Assembly (NCBI GenBank): GCA_035571515.1
Contig: DATNCQ010000147.1
Coordinates: 62,001 to 126,000, forward strand
Source of the DNA: Gp6-AA40 sp035571515
Lineage (GTDB): Bacteria; Acidobacteriota; Vicinamibacteria; Vicinamibacterales; UBA2999
DNA: 64,000 nt
Reading direction: 5' to 3'
Shown: in pieces, positions 1 through 6,956 of the stretch
How the letters are laid out: each line of letters opens with the position of its first letter
Position numbering within the stretch: the stretch's first letter is position 1
Translations under genes and position numbers: made by a program
Notes under the pieces: model-generated
The model's input: the letters and a program-made list of their open reading frames with translations, nothing else
Database searches by the model: none
Told to the model about the DNA's origin: nothing

Positions 1-1
1 A

Positions 2-175
2 CACGACGCGCTTCTGCACTTCGAGCATGGACGGATGTCTCTGCAGTGCACCTCATGCGGGTATGAGACGCCGGGCTGGGATTTGAAGGCGAACGACGAG
101 CCCGCGCGGACTGCTGGATTCGAATCGCCGCGGTTGCAGCGGTTATCGCTCGTCCGTCAGCGACGAGTCGCGTAG
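2..175 (+). CDS. C-terminal end of an unrecognised protein with a Cys-X2-Cys knuckle (5' end outside the window)
   Basis: An open frame enters from the left edge and stops at TAG 173-175, giving 57 residues. It contains the phrase CTSCGYETPGW, a Cys-X2-Cys pair followed by a conserved-looking Gly/Trp stretch, as in small zinc-ribbon-like tails. An Arg-rich low-complexity end follows. A strong hairpin (226-258) lies just downstream, as expected at the end of a transcription unit. The function is unknown and the upstream part is not visible, so coding is likely but not certain. Confidence 0.45.
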   Translation, partial: HDALLHFEHGRMSLQCTSCGYETPGWDLKANDEPARTAGFESPRLQRLSLVRQRRVA

Positions 176-225
176 AACGAACGACCCGACCAGCGAAGCA
201 ACGACCCAGCGAACGACGAACCACC

Positions 226-258
226 AAAGAGGGCCGGGCGCGTGCCGTGGCCCTCTTT
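226..258 (+). terminator. Rho-independent-type hairpin
   Basis: A perfect 10-bp inverted repeat (AAAGAGGGCC at 226-235 and GGCCCTCTTT at 249-258) encloses a 13-base loop. The descending arm ends in TTT, a short U-tract. It sits downstream of the partial gene at 2-175 and directly upstream of the tRNA nucleotidyltransferase gene, so it probably ends the upstream transcript. Confidence 0.6.
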
Positions 259-275
259 CCATGTACGGCGCGAAG

Positions 276-287
276 GATAATTTGCGC
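276..287 (+). promoter_or_regulatory. Leaderless -10 element of the tRNA nucleotidyltransferase gene
   Basis: GATAAT (276-281) matches five of six bases of the bacterial -10 consensus and is followed by exactly six bases and then GTG 288. This spacing puts the expected transcription start on the first base of the start codon. The same arrangement recurs at 2658, 4651, 8350 and 13633. No good -35 is visible. Confidence 0.5.
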
Positions 288-1679
288 GTGCCGGACCACG
301 ATGCCTCGCTCGACGCCGCGCGCCGCGTCGCGGCGGCGGCCGCGGCCGCCGGCGGACGCGCGCTGATCGTCGGCGGCTGGGTGCGCGACCGCCTCCGCGG
401 CAAGCCCTCCAAGGACATCGACATCGAAGTCTTCGGCATCGCCCAGGACCGGCTGCCGGCGCTGCTCGAGCCGCTCGGACGCGTCGAGCCGGTTGGGCAG
501 AGCTTTCCCGTCTACAAGCTCGTGCCGCCGGGCGGCGGCGCCGGAGACATCGACGTCGCGTTGCCGCGGCGCGAATCCAAGCGCGGCCGCGGGCACAAGG
601 GCTTCGAAGTCCAGGGCGACCCCACGATGTCGGTGGCGGAGGCTGCCAGCCGCCGCGACTTCACCGTCAACGCCATCGCGTGGGATCCGCTGACCGACAC
701 GTACGAGGATCCGTTCGACGGGCGAGGCGACCTCGCGCGCCGCCTGCTGCGCGCGGTGGACGCCAGGACGTTTGCCGACGACAGCCTCCGCGCGCTCCGC
801 GCCGTGCAGTTTGCCGCGCGGTTCGAGTTCGCGCTGGACGGGGCGGCCGCGGCGCTCTGCCGCGGGCTGGCGCTCGACGACCTGCCGGCGGAACGCATCT
901 GGGGAGAGATCGAAAAGCTCCTGCTGCTCGCGGAGCGTCCGTCCGCTGGCTTTCGGCTCGCGCTCGATCTCGGCGTGCTGCGGCAGGTTCTTCCCGAGCT
1001 GCTGCCGCTCGTCGGCTGCGAGCAGGAGCCGGAATGGCACCCGGAGGGTGACGTCTGGACGCATACGCTGATGGTGATCGACAAGGCGCGCGAGCTGAAC
1101 GGCGATCTCGATCGGCCGCGGCGCGTCACGATCATGCTCGGCGCGGTCTGCCACGACCTCGGCAAGCCGCCGACGACGGCCTTCCTCGACGGGCGCATCC
1201 GCTCGCTCGATCACGAGCAGGCGGGCGTCGAGCCGACGCTGTCGCTGCTCGACCGGCTCAACATCCACACCATCGACGGGTTCGAGGTGCGCGCGCAGGT
1301 CGTCGGGCTCGTCGCGCATCACCTGAAGCCGGGCGCGTTCAGGAAGGCGGCGAACGTCACCGACGGCGCGTTCAGGCGCCTGGCGCAGAAGGTGGACCTG
1401 GAGCTGCTGGCGCGGCTCGCGCGCGCCGACTGCCTCGGGCGCAGCGGCAGCTTCGACTGCTCCGCGATGGACTGGTTCATCGAGCGCGCACGCACGCTCG
1501 GCGTCGAGCATCAGCCGCCGGCGCCGTTGCTCCTGGGGCGGCACCTGCTCGCGCTCGGCCTGTCGCCGGGGCCGCGCGTCGGAGAAATCCTCAGGCAGGT
1601 GTACGAGAAACAGCTCGATGGGGAGATCACGTCGGTCGAGGCGGGAATCACGGAGGCGCAGCGCCTCCTCGGTCCCTAA
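288..1679 (+). CDS. cca: tRNA nucleotidyltransferase / poly(A) polymerase family protein with HD domain
   Basis: Predicted class II nucleotidyltransferase that adds or repairs the 3' CCA of tRNA in the cytoplasm. With the GTG start it has 463 residues. The head has GGWVRD near residues 29-34, the metal-binding DIDIE near 43-47, and RRDFTVNA near 122-129, a hallmark of CCA-adding and poly(A) polymerases. The C-terminal half carries an HD phosphohydrolase signature (His near 259, CHDLGK near 288-293), as in bifunctional enzymes with 2',3'-cyclic phosphodiesterase activity. I prefer GTG 288 over ATG 261 because a -10 hexamer lies six bases before it and ATG 261 abuts the terminator hairpin. CCA addition versus A-only addition cannot be settled from motifs. 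Its stop overlaps the stop of the convergent next gene by 4 bases. Confidence 0.88.
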   Translation: MPDHDASLDAARRVAAAAAAAGGRALIVGGWVRDRLRGKPSKDIDIEVFGIAQDRLPALLEPLGRVEPVGQSFPVYKLVPPGGGAGDIDVALPRRESKRGRGHKGFEVQGDPTMSVAEAASRRDFTVNAIAWDPLTDTYEDPFDGRGDLARRLLRAVDARTFADDSLRALRAVQFAARFEFALDGAAAALCRGLALDDLPAERIWGEIEKLLLLAERPSAGFRLALDLGVLRQVLPELLPLVGCEQEPEWHPEGDVWTHTLMVIDKARELNGDLDRPRRVTIMLGAVCHDLGKPPTTAFLDGRIRSLDHEQAGVEPTLSLLDRLNIHTIDGFEVRAQVVGLVAHHLKPGAFRKAANVTDGAFRRLAQKVDLELLARLARADCLGRSGSFDCSAMDWFIERARTLGVEHQPPAPLLLGRHLLALGLSPGPRVGEILRQVYEKQLDGEITSVEAGITEAQRLLGP

Positions 1680-2626
1680 GGCGAGCCGGTGATGTATTTC
1701 GCGTACTCCTCGGGCGCGATGTTTCCACCGGAGACGATGGCGACTGCTCCCGGGGCGGTGGGCCGATTGCGCAGCACGGCAGCCACACTCACCGCGCCGC
1801 TCGGCTCCGCGACGACGTTCGCGTGGTCGAAGAGCCATTTCACCGCGGCGGCAATCTCCTCCTCGGTGACCGTCACCACGTCGTCCACGAGCGCCTGCAC
1901 GTGCGCGAACGTCAGATCGCCGGGGCGAATCGACAGCAGCCCGTCCGCGATGCTCGCGCTCTTCGGCAGCGTCACCGGGTGGCCCGCCGCTCGTGATGCG
2001 GTCATCTTCGGCGCGCCTTCCGGCTCGACCCCGATCACCCGAGCAGCCGGACGAAGCGAACTGACCGCCACGGACGTCCCCGACACCAGCCCGCCGCCTC
2101 CCATCGGCACGTACACGGCGGATACCGTTGGATACTGCTCGACGATCTCGAGCCCGCACGTCCCCTGGCCCGCGATGATCCACGGATGATCGAACGGCGG
2201 CACCATCGTCAGCCCGCGCGCCGACGCCTCCGATTCCGCGCGCGCCTTGCGGTCGAGCACCGTCGTGCCCGCGAAGAGCACCTCCGCGCCAAGCCGGCGC
2301 GCGCCGTCGGCCTTGATGCGCGGCGCCGTCTCGGGCATCACGACCACTGCGCGGATGCCGAGCGTCCGCGCGGCGAGCGCCATCGCCTGGCCGTGGTTGC
2401 CGGAGGAATAGGTGATGACGCCGGCGGCCCGCGCCTCGGCCGGCAGCTGCGCGATCATGTTGCAGGCGCCGCGAATCTTGAACGCGCCGGCCGGCTGCAT
2501 GTTCTCGCACTTGAGGGCGAACGGCGGCTCGCCGAAGCCGCCCACGTCGATGACGGGCGTCCGCCTGGCCACGCCGGCAATGCGCGCCGCGGCCTCGCGG
2601 ATCTCCTCGAGCGTCACGAGCGACAC
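1676..2626 (-). CDS. PLP-dependent threonine dehydratase / serine racemase family enzyme
   Basis: Fold-type II PLP enzyme of 316 residues. The Schiff-base lysine lies in GAFKIRGA near residue 50, the substrate loop SSGNHGQ near 74-80, and the phosphate-binding glycine loop GGGGLVSG near 176-183. Expected reaction: dehydration and deamination of threonine or serine to the 2-oxo acid, or racemisation of serine. The protein lacks the C-terminal ACT-like regulatory domain of biosynthetic IlvA, so it is the short catabolic or racemase type. Translation begins at GTG 2624-2626. A near-consensus TATACT (2656-2661, minus strand) lies 29 bases upstream and overlaps the promoter of the divergent gene at 2670. 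Confidence 0.82.
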   Translation of the reverse strand: MSLVTLEEIREAAARIAGVARRTPVIDVGGFGEPPFALKCENMQPAGAFKIRGACNMIAQLPAEARAAGVITYSSGNHGQAMALAARTLGIRAVVVMPETAPRIKADGARRLGAEVLFAGTTVLDRKARAESEASARGLTMVPPFDHPWIIAGQGTCGLEIVEQYPTVSAVYVPMGGGGLVSGTSVAVSSLRPAARVIGVEPEGAPKMTASRAAGHPVTLPKSASIADGLLSIRPGDLTFAHVQALVDDVVTVTEEEIAAAVKWLFDHANVVAEPSGAVSVAAVLRNRPTAPGAVAIVSGGNIAPEEYAKYITGSP

Positions 2627-2657
2627 GGTTTGCAGCGGGGGCCTCAGGTGCGCCTAG

Positions 2658-2669
2658 TATAGTTGCGTC
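2658..2669 (+). promoter_or_regulatory. Leaderless -10 element upstream of the small gene at 2670
   Basis: TATAGT (2658-2663) is followed by six bases and ATG 2670, placing the predicted transcription start on the A of the start codon. The opposite strand of the same patch reads TATACT, so one AT-rich spot may fire both ways, serving the threonine-dehydratase gene on the minus strand. Confidence 0.5.
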
Positions 2670-2891
2670 ATGGCGCGCTACACGCTCGTCTACGGCATCC
2701 GCCTCGTCCCTGAAGGCTCGCTGAGTGGAGCGGAGGATGCCCGCCTTAAACTCAGGAATGGAACCGAAGCAGCCGTGACGCTCCACACCATTGACGGGAC
2801 CATTCCGCAGCTTCGCCGTGCGCTCGACCGAAGCCTCGATGCCTTCTTCGACCTTCTGCCCGGCGCCGAGGAAGAAGACCGCGATGAGTAA
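2670..2891 (+). CDS. Small hypothetical protein translationally coupled to clpP
   Basis: A 73-residue acidic-tailed protein with no recognised domain, no membrane segment and no cysteines. Real coding is supported by a leaderless promoter arrangement and by an 8-base overlap of its stop (TAA 2889-2891) with the ATG of clpP at 2884, a typical translational-coupling layout. Its C-terminal region is Glu/Asp-rich. Function is unknown. Because it leads a two-gene unit with a Clp peptidase, a role as adaptor, inhibitor or substrate of that peptidase is conceivable, but this is speculation. Confidence 0.65.
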   Translation: MARYTLVYGIRLVPEGSLSGAEDARLKLRNGTEAAVTLHTIDGTIPQLRRALDRSLDAFFDLLPGAEEEDRDE

Positions 2892-3636
2892 GGAACCCGG
2901 TTTGCACGGTGCGCAGACTGTGGCGGACTCGTCTGTTCCGGCCTCGCCCGAGAAGGATCGGGTGCAGGTCAGCCAAGTTGTTCCTCACCGTGAACTGAAC
3001 GACCGGTTGGTCAGCGACCTGATCGACGCCGTCAAGGGCATCCTCCGCAAGGAGCAATCCGATCGTCTTCGCGATATCTACCTCATCGGAGACATCGAGA
3101 AAGACACGGCGCGCGGCGTCATCGAGCGGCTGCGCGAGCTCGCGAACGACAACAGCAGGCCGATCACGCTCTACATCAACAGCGCCGGCGGCAACGTGAC
3201 CGACGGGCTCGCGATCCACGATGCCGTGCGCGAAATCGTCGCCCGCGGCATGGAAGTGACCATCGTGGTGCAGGGCATGGCGTACTCGATGGGGTCGGTC
3301 GTGCTGCAGGCTGCCAGCGATGGCCGCCGGCTGTCCTACCCGCACTCGTGGATCATGATTCACGAGCCGGCGAAGTGGGCCGGCTGGCAGTCCACGTCGG
3401 CGGCGGCTCAGCACCTCGATCGCCTGAAGCAGATGCAGTCGCAGATCTACCAGATCCTGGCGCTGCGGTCGCGCAAGCCGCTGCAGAAGATCATCCGCGA
3501 CACCAAGCGCACGGACTTCTACCTCGACGCGCAAAAGGCGCTCGACTACGGGTTGATTGACGGGATTGTCGAGGGCGCGATCAATTCGACGACGGGCGGT
3601 CCGCCGACCCCGCGCGCCGAACCGCCACCGCCTTAA
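2884..3636 (+). CDS. clpP: ClpP-family serine peptidase
   Basis: Proteolytic subunit of the Clp type: a cytosolic tetradecameric serine peptidase normally fed by an AAA+ unfoldase. With ATG 2884 (purine-rich GAGGAAG about 10 bases upstream) the protein has 250 residues. The triad is visible as Ser135 in AYSMGS, His160 in MIHEP, and Asp206 in IRDTKR. Spacings of 25 and 46 match canonical ClpP. It is longer than the usual ~200 residues, with a ~40-residue N-terminal extension and a Pro-rich tail. No ClpX or ClpA gene is adjacent, so it may be an accessory ClpP rather than the main housekeeping copy. The 4-base tail-to-tail overlap with the epimerase gene leaves no terminator space. Confidence 0.87.
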   Translation: MSKEPGLHGAQTVADSSVPASPEKDRVQVSQVVPHRELNDRLVSDLIDAVKGILRKEQSDRLRDIYLIGDIEKDTARGVIERLRELANDNSRPITLYINSAGGNVTDGLAIHDAVREIVARGMEVTIVVQGMAYSMGSVVLQAASDGRRLSYPHSWIMIHEPAKWAGWQSTSAAAQHLDRLKQMQSQIYQILALRSRKPLQKIIRDTKRTDFYLDAQKALDYGLIDGIVEGAINSTTGGPPTPRAEPPPP

Positions 3637-4550
3637 GCGGCCTCGCGGCGCGCCCTGAATTCTTCCAGCAGGCCCGCGACGTTCCCCGCGACCGAATGCA
3701 GCGTCGGCGACCAGCCGAGCGCGCGGGCCCGGGGACTGCGGATGCGCTGATCGAGCGCCAGCGCGTCGGCGTAGGCGCCCATCTTGGCACGCGCTTCGGA
3801 CATCGGCACGTGGCGGACGTCCGGGCGCATGCGGACGTGATGCGCGATGGCGTCGACGATGTCGCCGACGGTCTCGTCGGCTTCGTCGTTGGCGTGAAAC
3901 ACGCCCGACGCCGCGGGATTGGTCGCCACCCGCAGGTAGACGTCCGCGAGGTCGCGCGCGTAGACGCACGGCCAGTGGTTCTTCCCCTCACCAATCACGC
4001 GAACGAGCCCGTTTGCCGCGTCCTTGAGCAGATCCGCGATGATGCCGCGGCTCTCGCCGTAGACGATGCCGGGGCGCAGCACCACCGTCCGCACGGTCGG
4101 CGACCGCCCCGCGTCCAGCACCAGGCGTTCGTGCGCGGGGCGCCAGGCGACGTGCGGCGTCGGGTTCACGGGCGCGTCTTCCGCCACCGGCGCGGGCGTG
4201 TCGCCGAGGACCCAGATACCGGACGTATAGATGAACGCCGCGGTCAAGCCGGACGCCACGCGGTTGGTGGCGGCGGCGAGAAACGTGTCCACCGCGCGCC
4301 GGTCGACCGCGTCGCGGCGCGGGGAACCGTCGAGCGCGGTGTGGATGACCACCTCTGCCCGCTCGGCCTCGGCCGCGTACGACGCCGGCTTGTCCAGATC
4401 CCCGATGACGGCGCGGACGCCGCGGCGCGAGACGAACTCGGCCTTCTCCGGGTTGCGGACGAGCCCCGTCACGTCGTGGCCGGCGCGGACGAAGGTCTCG
4501 AGGACCGCAGAACCGATGTAGCCCGTGGCGCCCGTGAGGAAGATCTGCAT
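3633..4550 (-). CDS. NAD(P)-dependent epimerase/dehydratase family protein (extended SDR)
   Basis: Rossmann-fold protein of 305 residues. The N-terminal dinucleotide motif GATGYIGS is at residues 7-14, a GDLD acidic turn near 50, and a PG(I)VYGE segment typical of extended SDRs in the second half. The usual YxxxK catalytic pair is not clear: the segment after the active-site strand reads TSGIWVLG and the tyrosine appears replaced, so this may be an atypical SDR (NmrA or HSCARG-like) rather than a sugar epimerase. It starts at ATG 4548-4550. A TAGAAT hexamer lies 12 bases upstream on the minus strand. It stands alone, between convergent clpP and a divergent kinase-like gene. Confidence 0.72.
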   Translation of the reverse strand: MQIFLTGATGYIGSAVLETFVRAGHDVTGLVRNPEKAEFVSRRGVRAVIGDLDKPASYAAEAERAEVVIHTALDGSPRRDAVDRRAVDTFLAAATNRVASGLTAAFIYTSGIWVLGDTPAPVAEDAPVNPTPHVAWRPAHERLVLDAGRSPTVRTVVLRPGIVYGESRGIIADLLKDAANGLVRVIGEGKNHWPCVYARDLADVYLRVATNPAASGVFHANDEADETVGDIVDAIAHHVRMRPDVRHVPMSEARAKMGAYADALALDQRIRSPRARALGWSPTLHSVAGNVAGLLEEFRARREAA

Positions 4551-4650
4551 GGTGGGGCGCTTATTCTAATCGGAGTTCGCACGGCGGACGCGGGATCTTC
4601 CAGCTGCGACACCGCTGTCGGTTGGTGATCTGCCCAAGTGCCGTCTTTTG

Positions 4651-4662
4651 TAGAGTTTGCCC
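4651..4662 (+). promoter_or_regulatory. Leaderless -10 element of the phosphotransferase gene
   Basis: TAGAGT (4651-4656) is followed by six bases and GTG 4663. This favours GTG 4663 over TTG 4657, which would lie inside the six-base spacer. Confidence 0.4.
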
Positions 4663-5709
4663 GTGTATCCACGCGAAACGATTGACGTCCTCGACACGCA
4701 CCGTTTCGACGTCGACGCGCTCGCGCGCTACGTGAACGGACGCATCCCGGGGACGGAGCCGCCGTTTGCGGTGCGGCAGTTTCGCGGAGGCCAGTCGAAC
4801 CCGACCTACTACCTCGGAACATCGTCGAAGCCGCTGGTCCTGCGACGGAAGCCTCCGGGCCAGCTGCTCCGCTCCGCGCACGCCGTCGAGCGCGAATACC
4901 AGGTGATGACCGCGCTGCGCGACAGCGGCGTTCCCGTCCCGAAGACGTACCTGCTCTGCGAGGACCCGGACGTCATCGGCACCCCGTTCTTCGTGATGGA
5001 GTACATCGACGGGCATCCGATGACGGACGCGACGCTTCCGGACCGCTCGCCTGAGGATCGCCGCGCCATCTATCGGTCGATGATCGAGGTGCTCGCGCGG
5101 CTGCACGGCGTGAACTGGCGCACGGCCGGCCTCGAAGACTACGGGAAACCGGGCAACTACGTCGCGAGACAGGTCCACCGCTGGACGGCGCAGTACCGCG
5201 CGTCGGAAACCGGGCGCATCGAGGCGATGGAACGCCTGATTGAGTGGCTCCCCGCGCACGTTCCCGCCGACCCCGCCGCCGCAATCGTCCACGGAGACTA
5301 CCGGCCCGGCAACCTCCTGCTCCACCCCTCCGAACCGCGCGTCGCCGCGGTCATCGACTGGGAGCTTTCGACGATCGGACACCCGCTGGTCGATCTCGGG
5401 CACCACGCGCTGCTGTTCCGCACGGGGCCGGAGGATTTCGGCGCCTTCGCGGATCGCCCGCGCCCGGCGGGCATCCCGAGCGAGGAGGAGCACCTCGCAC
5501 ACTACTGCCGGATCACGGGACGCTCGTCGCTTCCCGACTGGAACTTCTACGTCGCGTTCGCGATGTTCCGGTTCGCGGCCATCTTCCAGGGAATCATGGG
5601 ACGCGTGGTCGCGGGAACGGCCAACGATCCCGACGCGCGGGAGGCGGGCGCGCGCGCCAAGCCGCTCGCGGAGCGGGCATGGCAACTGATCGAGAATCGA
5701 AGAGGGTAG
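4663..5709 (+). CDS. APH-type phosphotransferase family protein (ACAD10/11 kinase-like)
   Basis: Kinase-fold protein of 348 residues from the aminoglycoside-phosphotransferase/choline-kinase superfamily. The N-lobe has a glycine-rich loop region (FRGGQSNPTY), the catalytic loop is HGDYRPGN, and the metal-binding motif IDWE follows, so the core active site looks intact. Homologous domains precede acyl-CoA dehydrogenase in ACAD10/11, where the kinase phosphorylates 4-hydroxyacyl-CoAs. The convergent neighbour here is an acyl-CoA dehydrogenase, which supports a role in degrading hydroxylated acyl chains over antibiotic resistance. Start chosen at GTG 4663 from the leaderless promoter spacing. 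Confidence 0.82.
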   Translation: MYPRETIDVLDTHRFDVDALARYVNGRIPGTEPPFAVRQFRGGQSNPTYYLGTSSKPLVLRRKPPGQLLRSAHAVEREYQVMTALRDSGVPVPKTYLLCEDPDVIGTPFFVMEYIDGHPMTDATLPDRSPEDRRAIYRSMIEVLARLHGVNWRTAGLEDYGKPGNYVARQVHRWTAQYRASETGRIEAMERLIEWLPAHVPADPAAAIVHGDYRPGNLLLHPSEPRVAAVIDWELSTIGHPLVDLGHHALLFRTGPEDFGAFADRPRPAGIPSEEEHLAHYCRITGRSSLPDWNFYVAFAMFRFAAIFQGIMGRVVAGTANDPDAREAGARAKPLAERAWQLIENRRG

Positions 5710-5711
5710 CC

Positions 5712-5743
5712 AACCACGAAGGGGCGAAGGGCGCGAAGAATTT
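5712..5743. repeat. Short CGAAG-spaced direct repeat between convergent genes
   Basis: Three CGAAG units begin at 5717, 5725 and 5734, 8-9 bases apart, in the 34-base gap between the stops of the kinase-like and acyl-CoA dehydrogenase genes. No hairpin terminator is seen. It resembles degenerate short-period repeats found elsewhere in the window (14626-14690). Confidence 0.4.
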
Positions 5744-6952
5744 CTATCTCTTTTTCCTGAGTTCGATGCGCGCGATGTGGCGGCGATGGACTTCGTCCGG
5801 CCCGTCGAGGATCCGCATCGTGCGCGCGGTCGCGGCGAGATAGGCGAGCGGGAACAGCTGGCCGACGCCCGCGGCGCCGAACAGCTGGATGGCCCAGTCG
5901 AGCACGCGGCTCGTCATCTCCGGGACCGCCACCTTGATGGCCGCGATCGCCTGCTGCGCGGCCTTGTTGCCCGCCGTGTCCATCATCCAGGCCGCGTGCA
6001 GGACGAGCAGCCGCGCCTGCTCGATCCCGATGCGCGCCTGCGCGATGCGTTCCTGCGTGACGTCGTTCTCGCTCAGCGGCTTGCCGAAGGCGACACGCTC
6101 GCGCGCACGGCGGCACATCAGCTCGAGCGCGCGCTCCGCGACGCCAATCTGGCGCATGCAGTGGTGGATGCGCCCCGGGCCGAGCCGTCCCTGCGCAATC
6201 TCGAAGCCGCGCCCCTCGCCGAGCAGCAGGTTGGCCGCGGGGACCCTGACGTTGTCGAACGTCAGCTCGCCATGCCCATGGGGCGCGTCGTCATAGCCGA
6301 ACACGTGCAGCATGCGGACGAGCGTGATGCCCGGCGCGTCGCGAGGGACGAGGATCATCGACTGCTGGCGGTGCCGATCGGGATTGCCGGGGTCGGTCTT
6401 GCCCATGAAGATCAGCAGCCTGCAGCGCGGATCCCCGATGCCCGACGTCCACCACTTGCGCCCGTTGATGACGTACTCGTCTCCGTCGCGCGCGATCGAC
6501 GCTTCGATGTTCGTCGCGTCGGACGAGGCGACTCCAGGCTCGGTCATCGCGAACGCGGAGCGAATCGTTCCCTCGAGCAGCGGCGCGAGCCACTGCTGCT
6601 TCTGCGCCTCGGTGCCGTAGCGGACGAGCACCTCCATGTTGCCGGTGTCGGGAAACGAGCAGTTGAAGACCTCGGGCGCGATGGGCGACTTCCCCATCAG
6701 CTCGCAGAGCGGCGCGTATTCGACGTTGGTCAGTCCGGCCCCGTGCTCCTTGTCGGGGAGAAACAGGTTCCACAGGCCTTCGCGCCGCGCCTTCGCCTTG
6801 AGCTCCTCCATGACCGGGGGAACGGTCCAGCGGGTCGGCGCCGACTCCACCTGCTGCACGTAGACGGATTCGTTCGGCAGCACGTGCGCGTCCATGAACG
6901 CCTGGAGTTTCTCCAGGTATTCGCGGGTGCGCGCGCTGAACTCAAAGTCCAT
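5744..6952 (-). CDS. Acyl-CoA dehydrogenase family protein (ACAD10/11-like)
   Basis: FAD flavoenzyme of 402 residues, with the N-terminal helical domain, the middle beta domain (AMTEPGVASSD, WWTSG) and the C-terminal helical domain that ends in DGPDEVHRRHIAR. Expected reaction: alpha,beta-dehydrogenation of an acyl-CoA, passing electrons to ETF. The DGPDEVH ending, rather than the short-chain enzymes' YEGT, is typical of the ACAD10/11 and long-chain group. ATG 6950-6952 follows the stop of the upstream DAC-domain gene by only 4 bases, so the two are probably co-transcribed. The convergent kinase-like gene is the likely functional partner. Confidence 0.88.
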   Translation of the reverse strand: MDFEFSARTREYLEKLQAFMDAHVLPNESVYVQQVESAPTRWTVPPVMEELKAKARREGLWNLFLPDKEHGAGLTNVEYAPLCELMGKSPIAPEVFNCSFPDTGNMEVLVRYGTEAQKQQWLAPLLEGTIRSAFAMTEPGVASSDATNIEASIARDGDEYVINGRKWWTSGIGDPRCRLLIFMGKTDPGNPDRHRQQSMILVPRDAPGITLVRMLHVFGYDDAPHGHGELTFDNVRVPAANLLLGEGRGFEIAQGRLGPGRIHHCMRQIGVAERALELMCRRARERVAFGKPLSENDVTQERIAQARIGIEQARLLVLHAAWMMDTAGNKAAQQAIAAIKVAVPEMTSRVLDWAIQLFGAAGVGQLFPLAYLAATARTMRILDGPDEVHRRHIARIELRKKR

Positions 6953-6956
6953 GGCT

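Noticed and set aside
4663..5709. Aminoglycoside resistance gene
   Set aside because: Kinase motifs fit the APH superfamily generally, but the convergent acyl-CoA dehydrogenase and the sequence style match ACAD10/11-type kinases.
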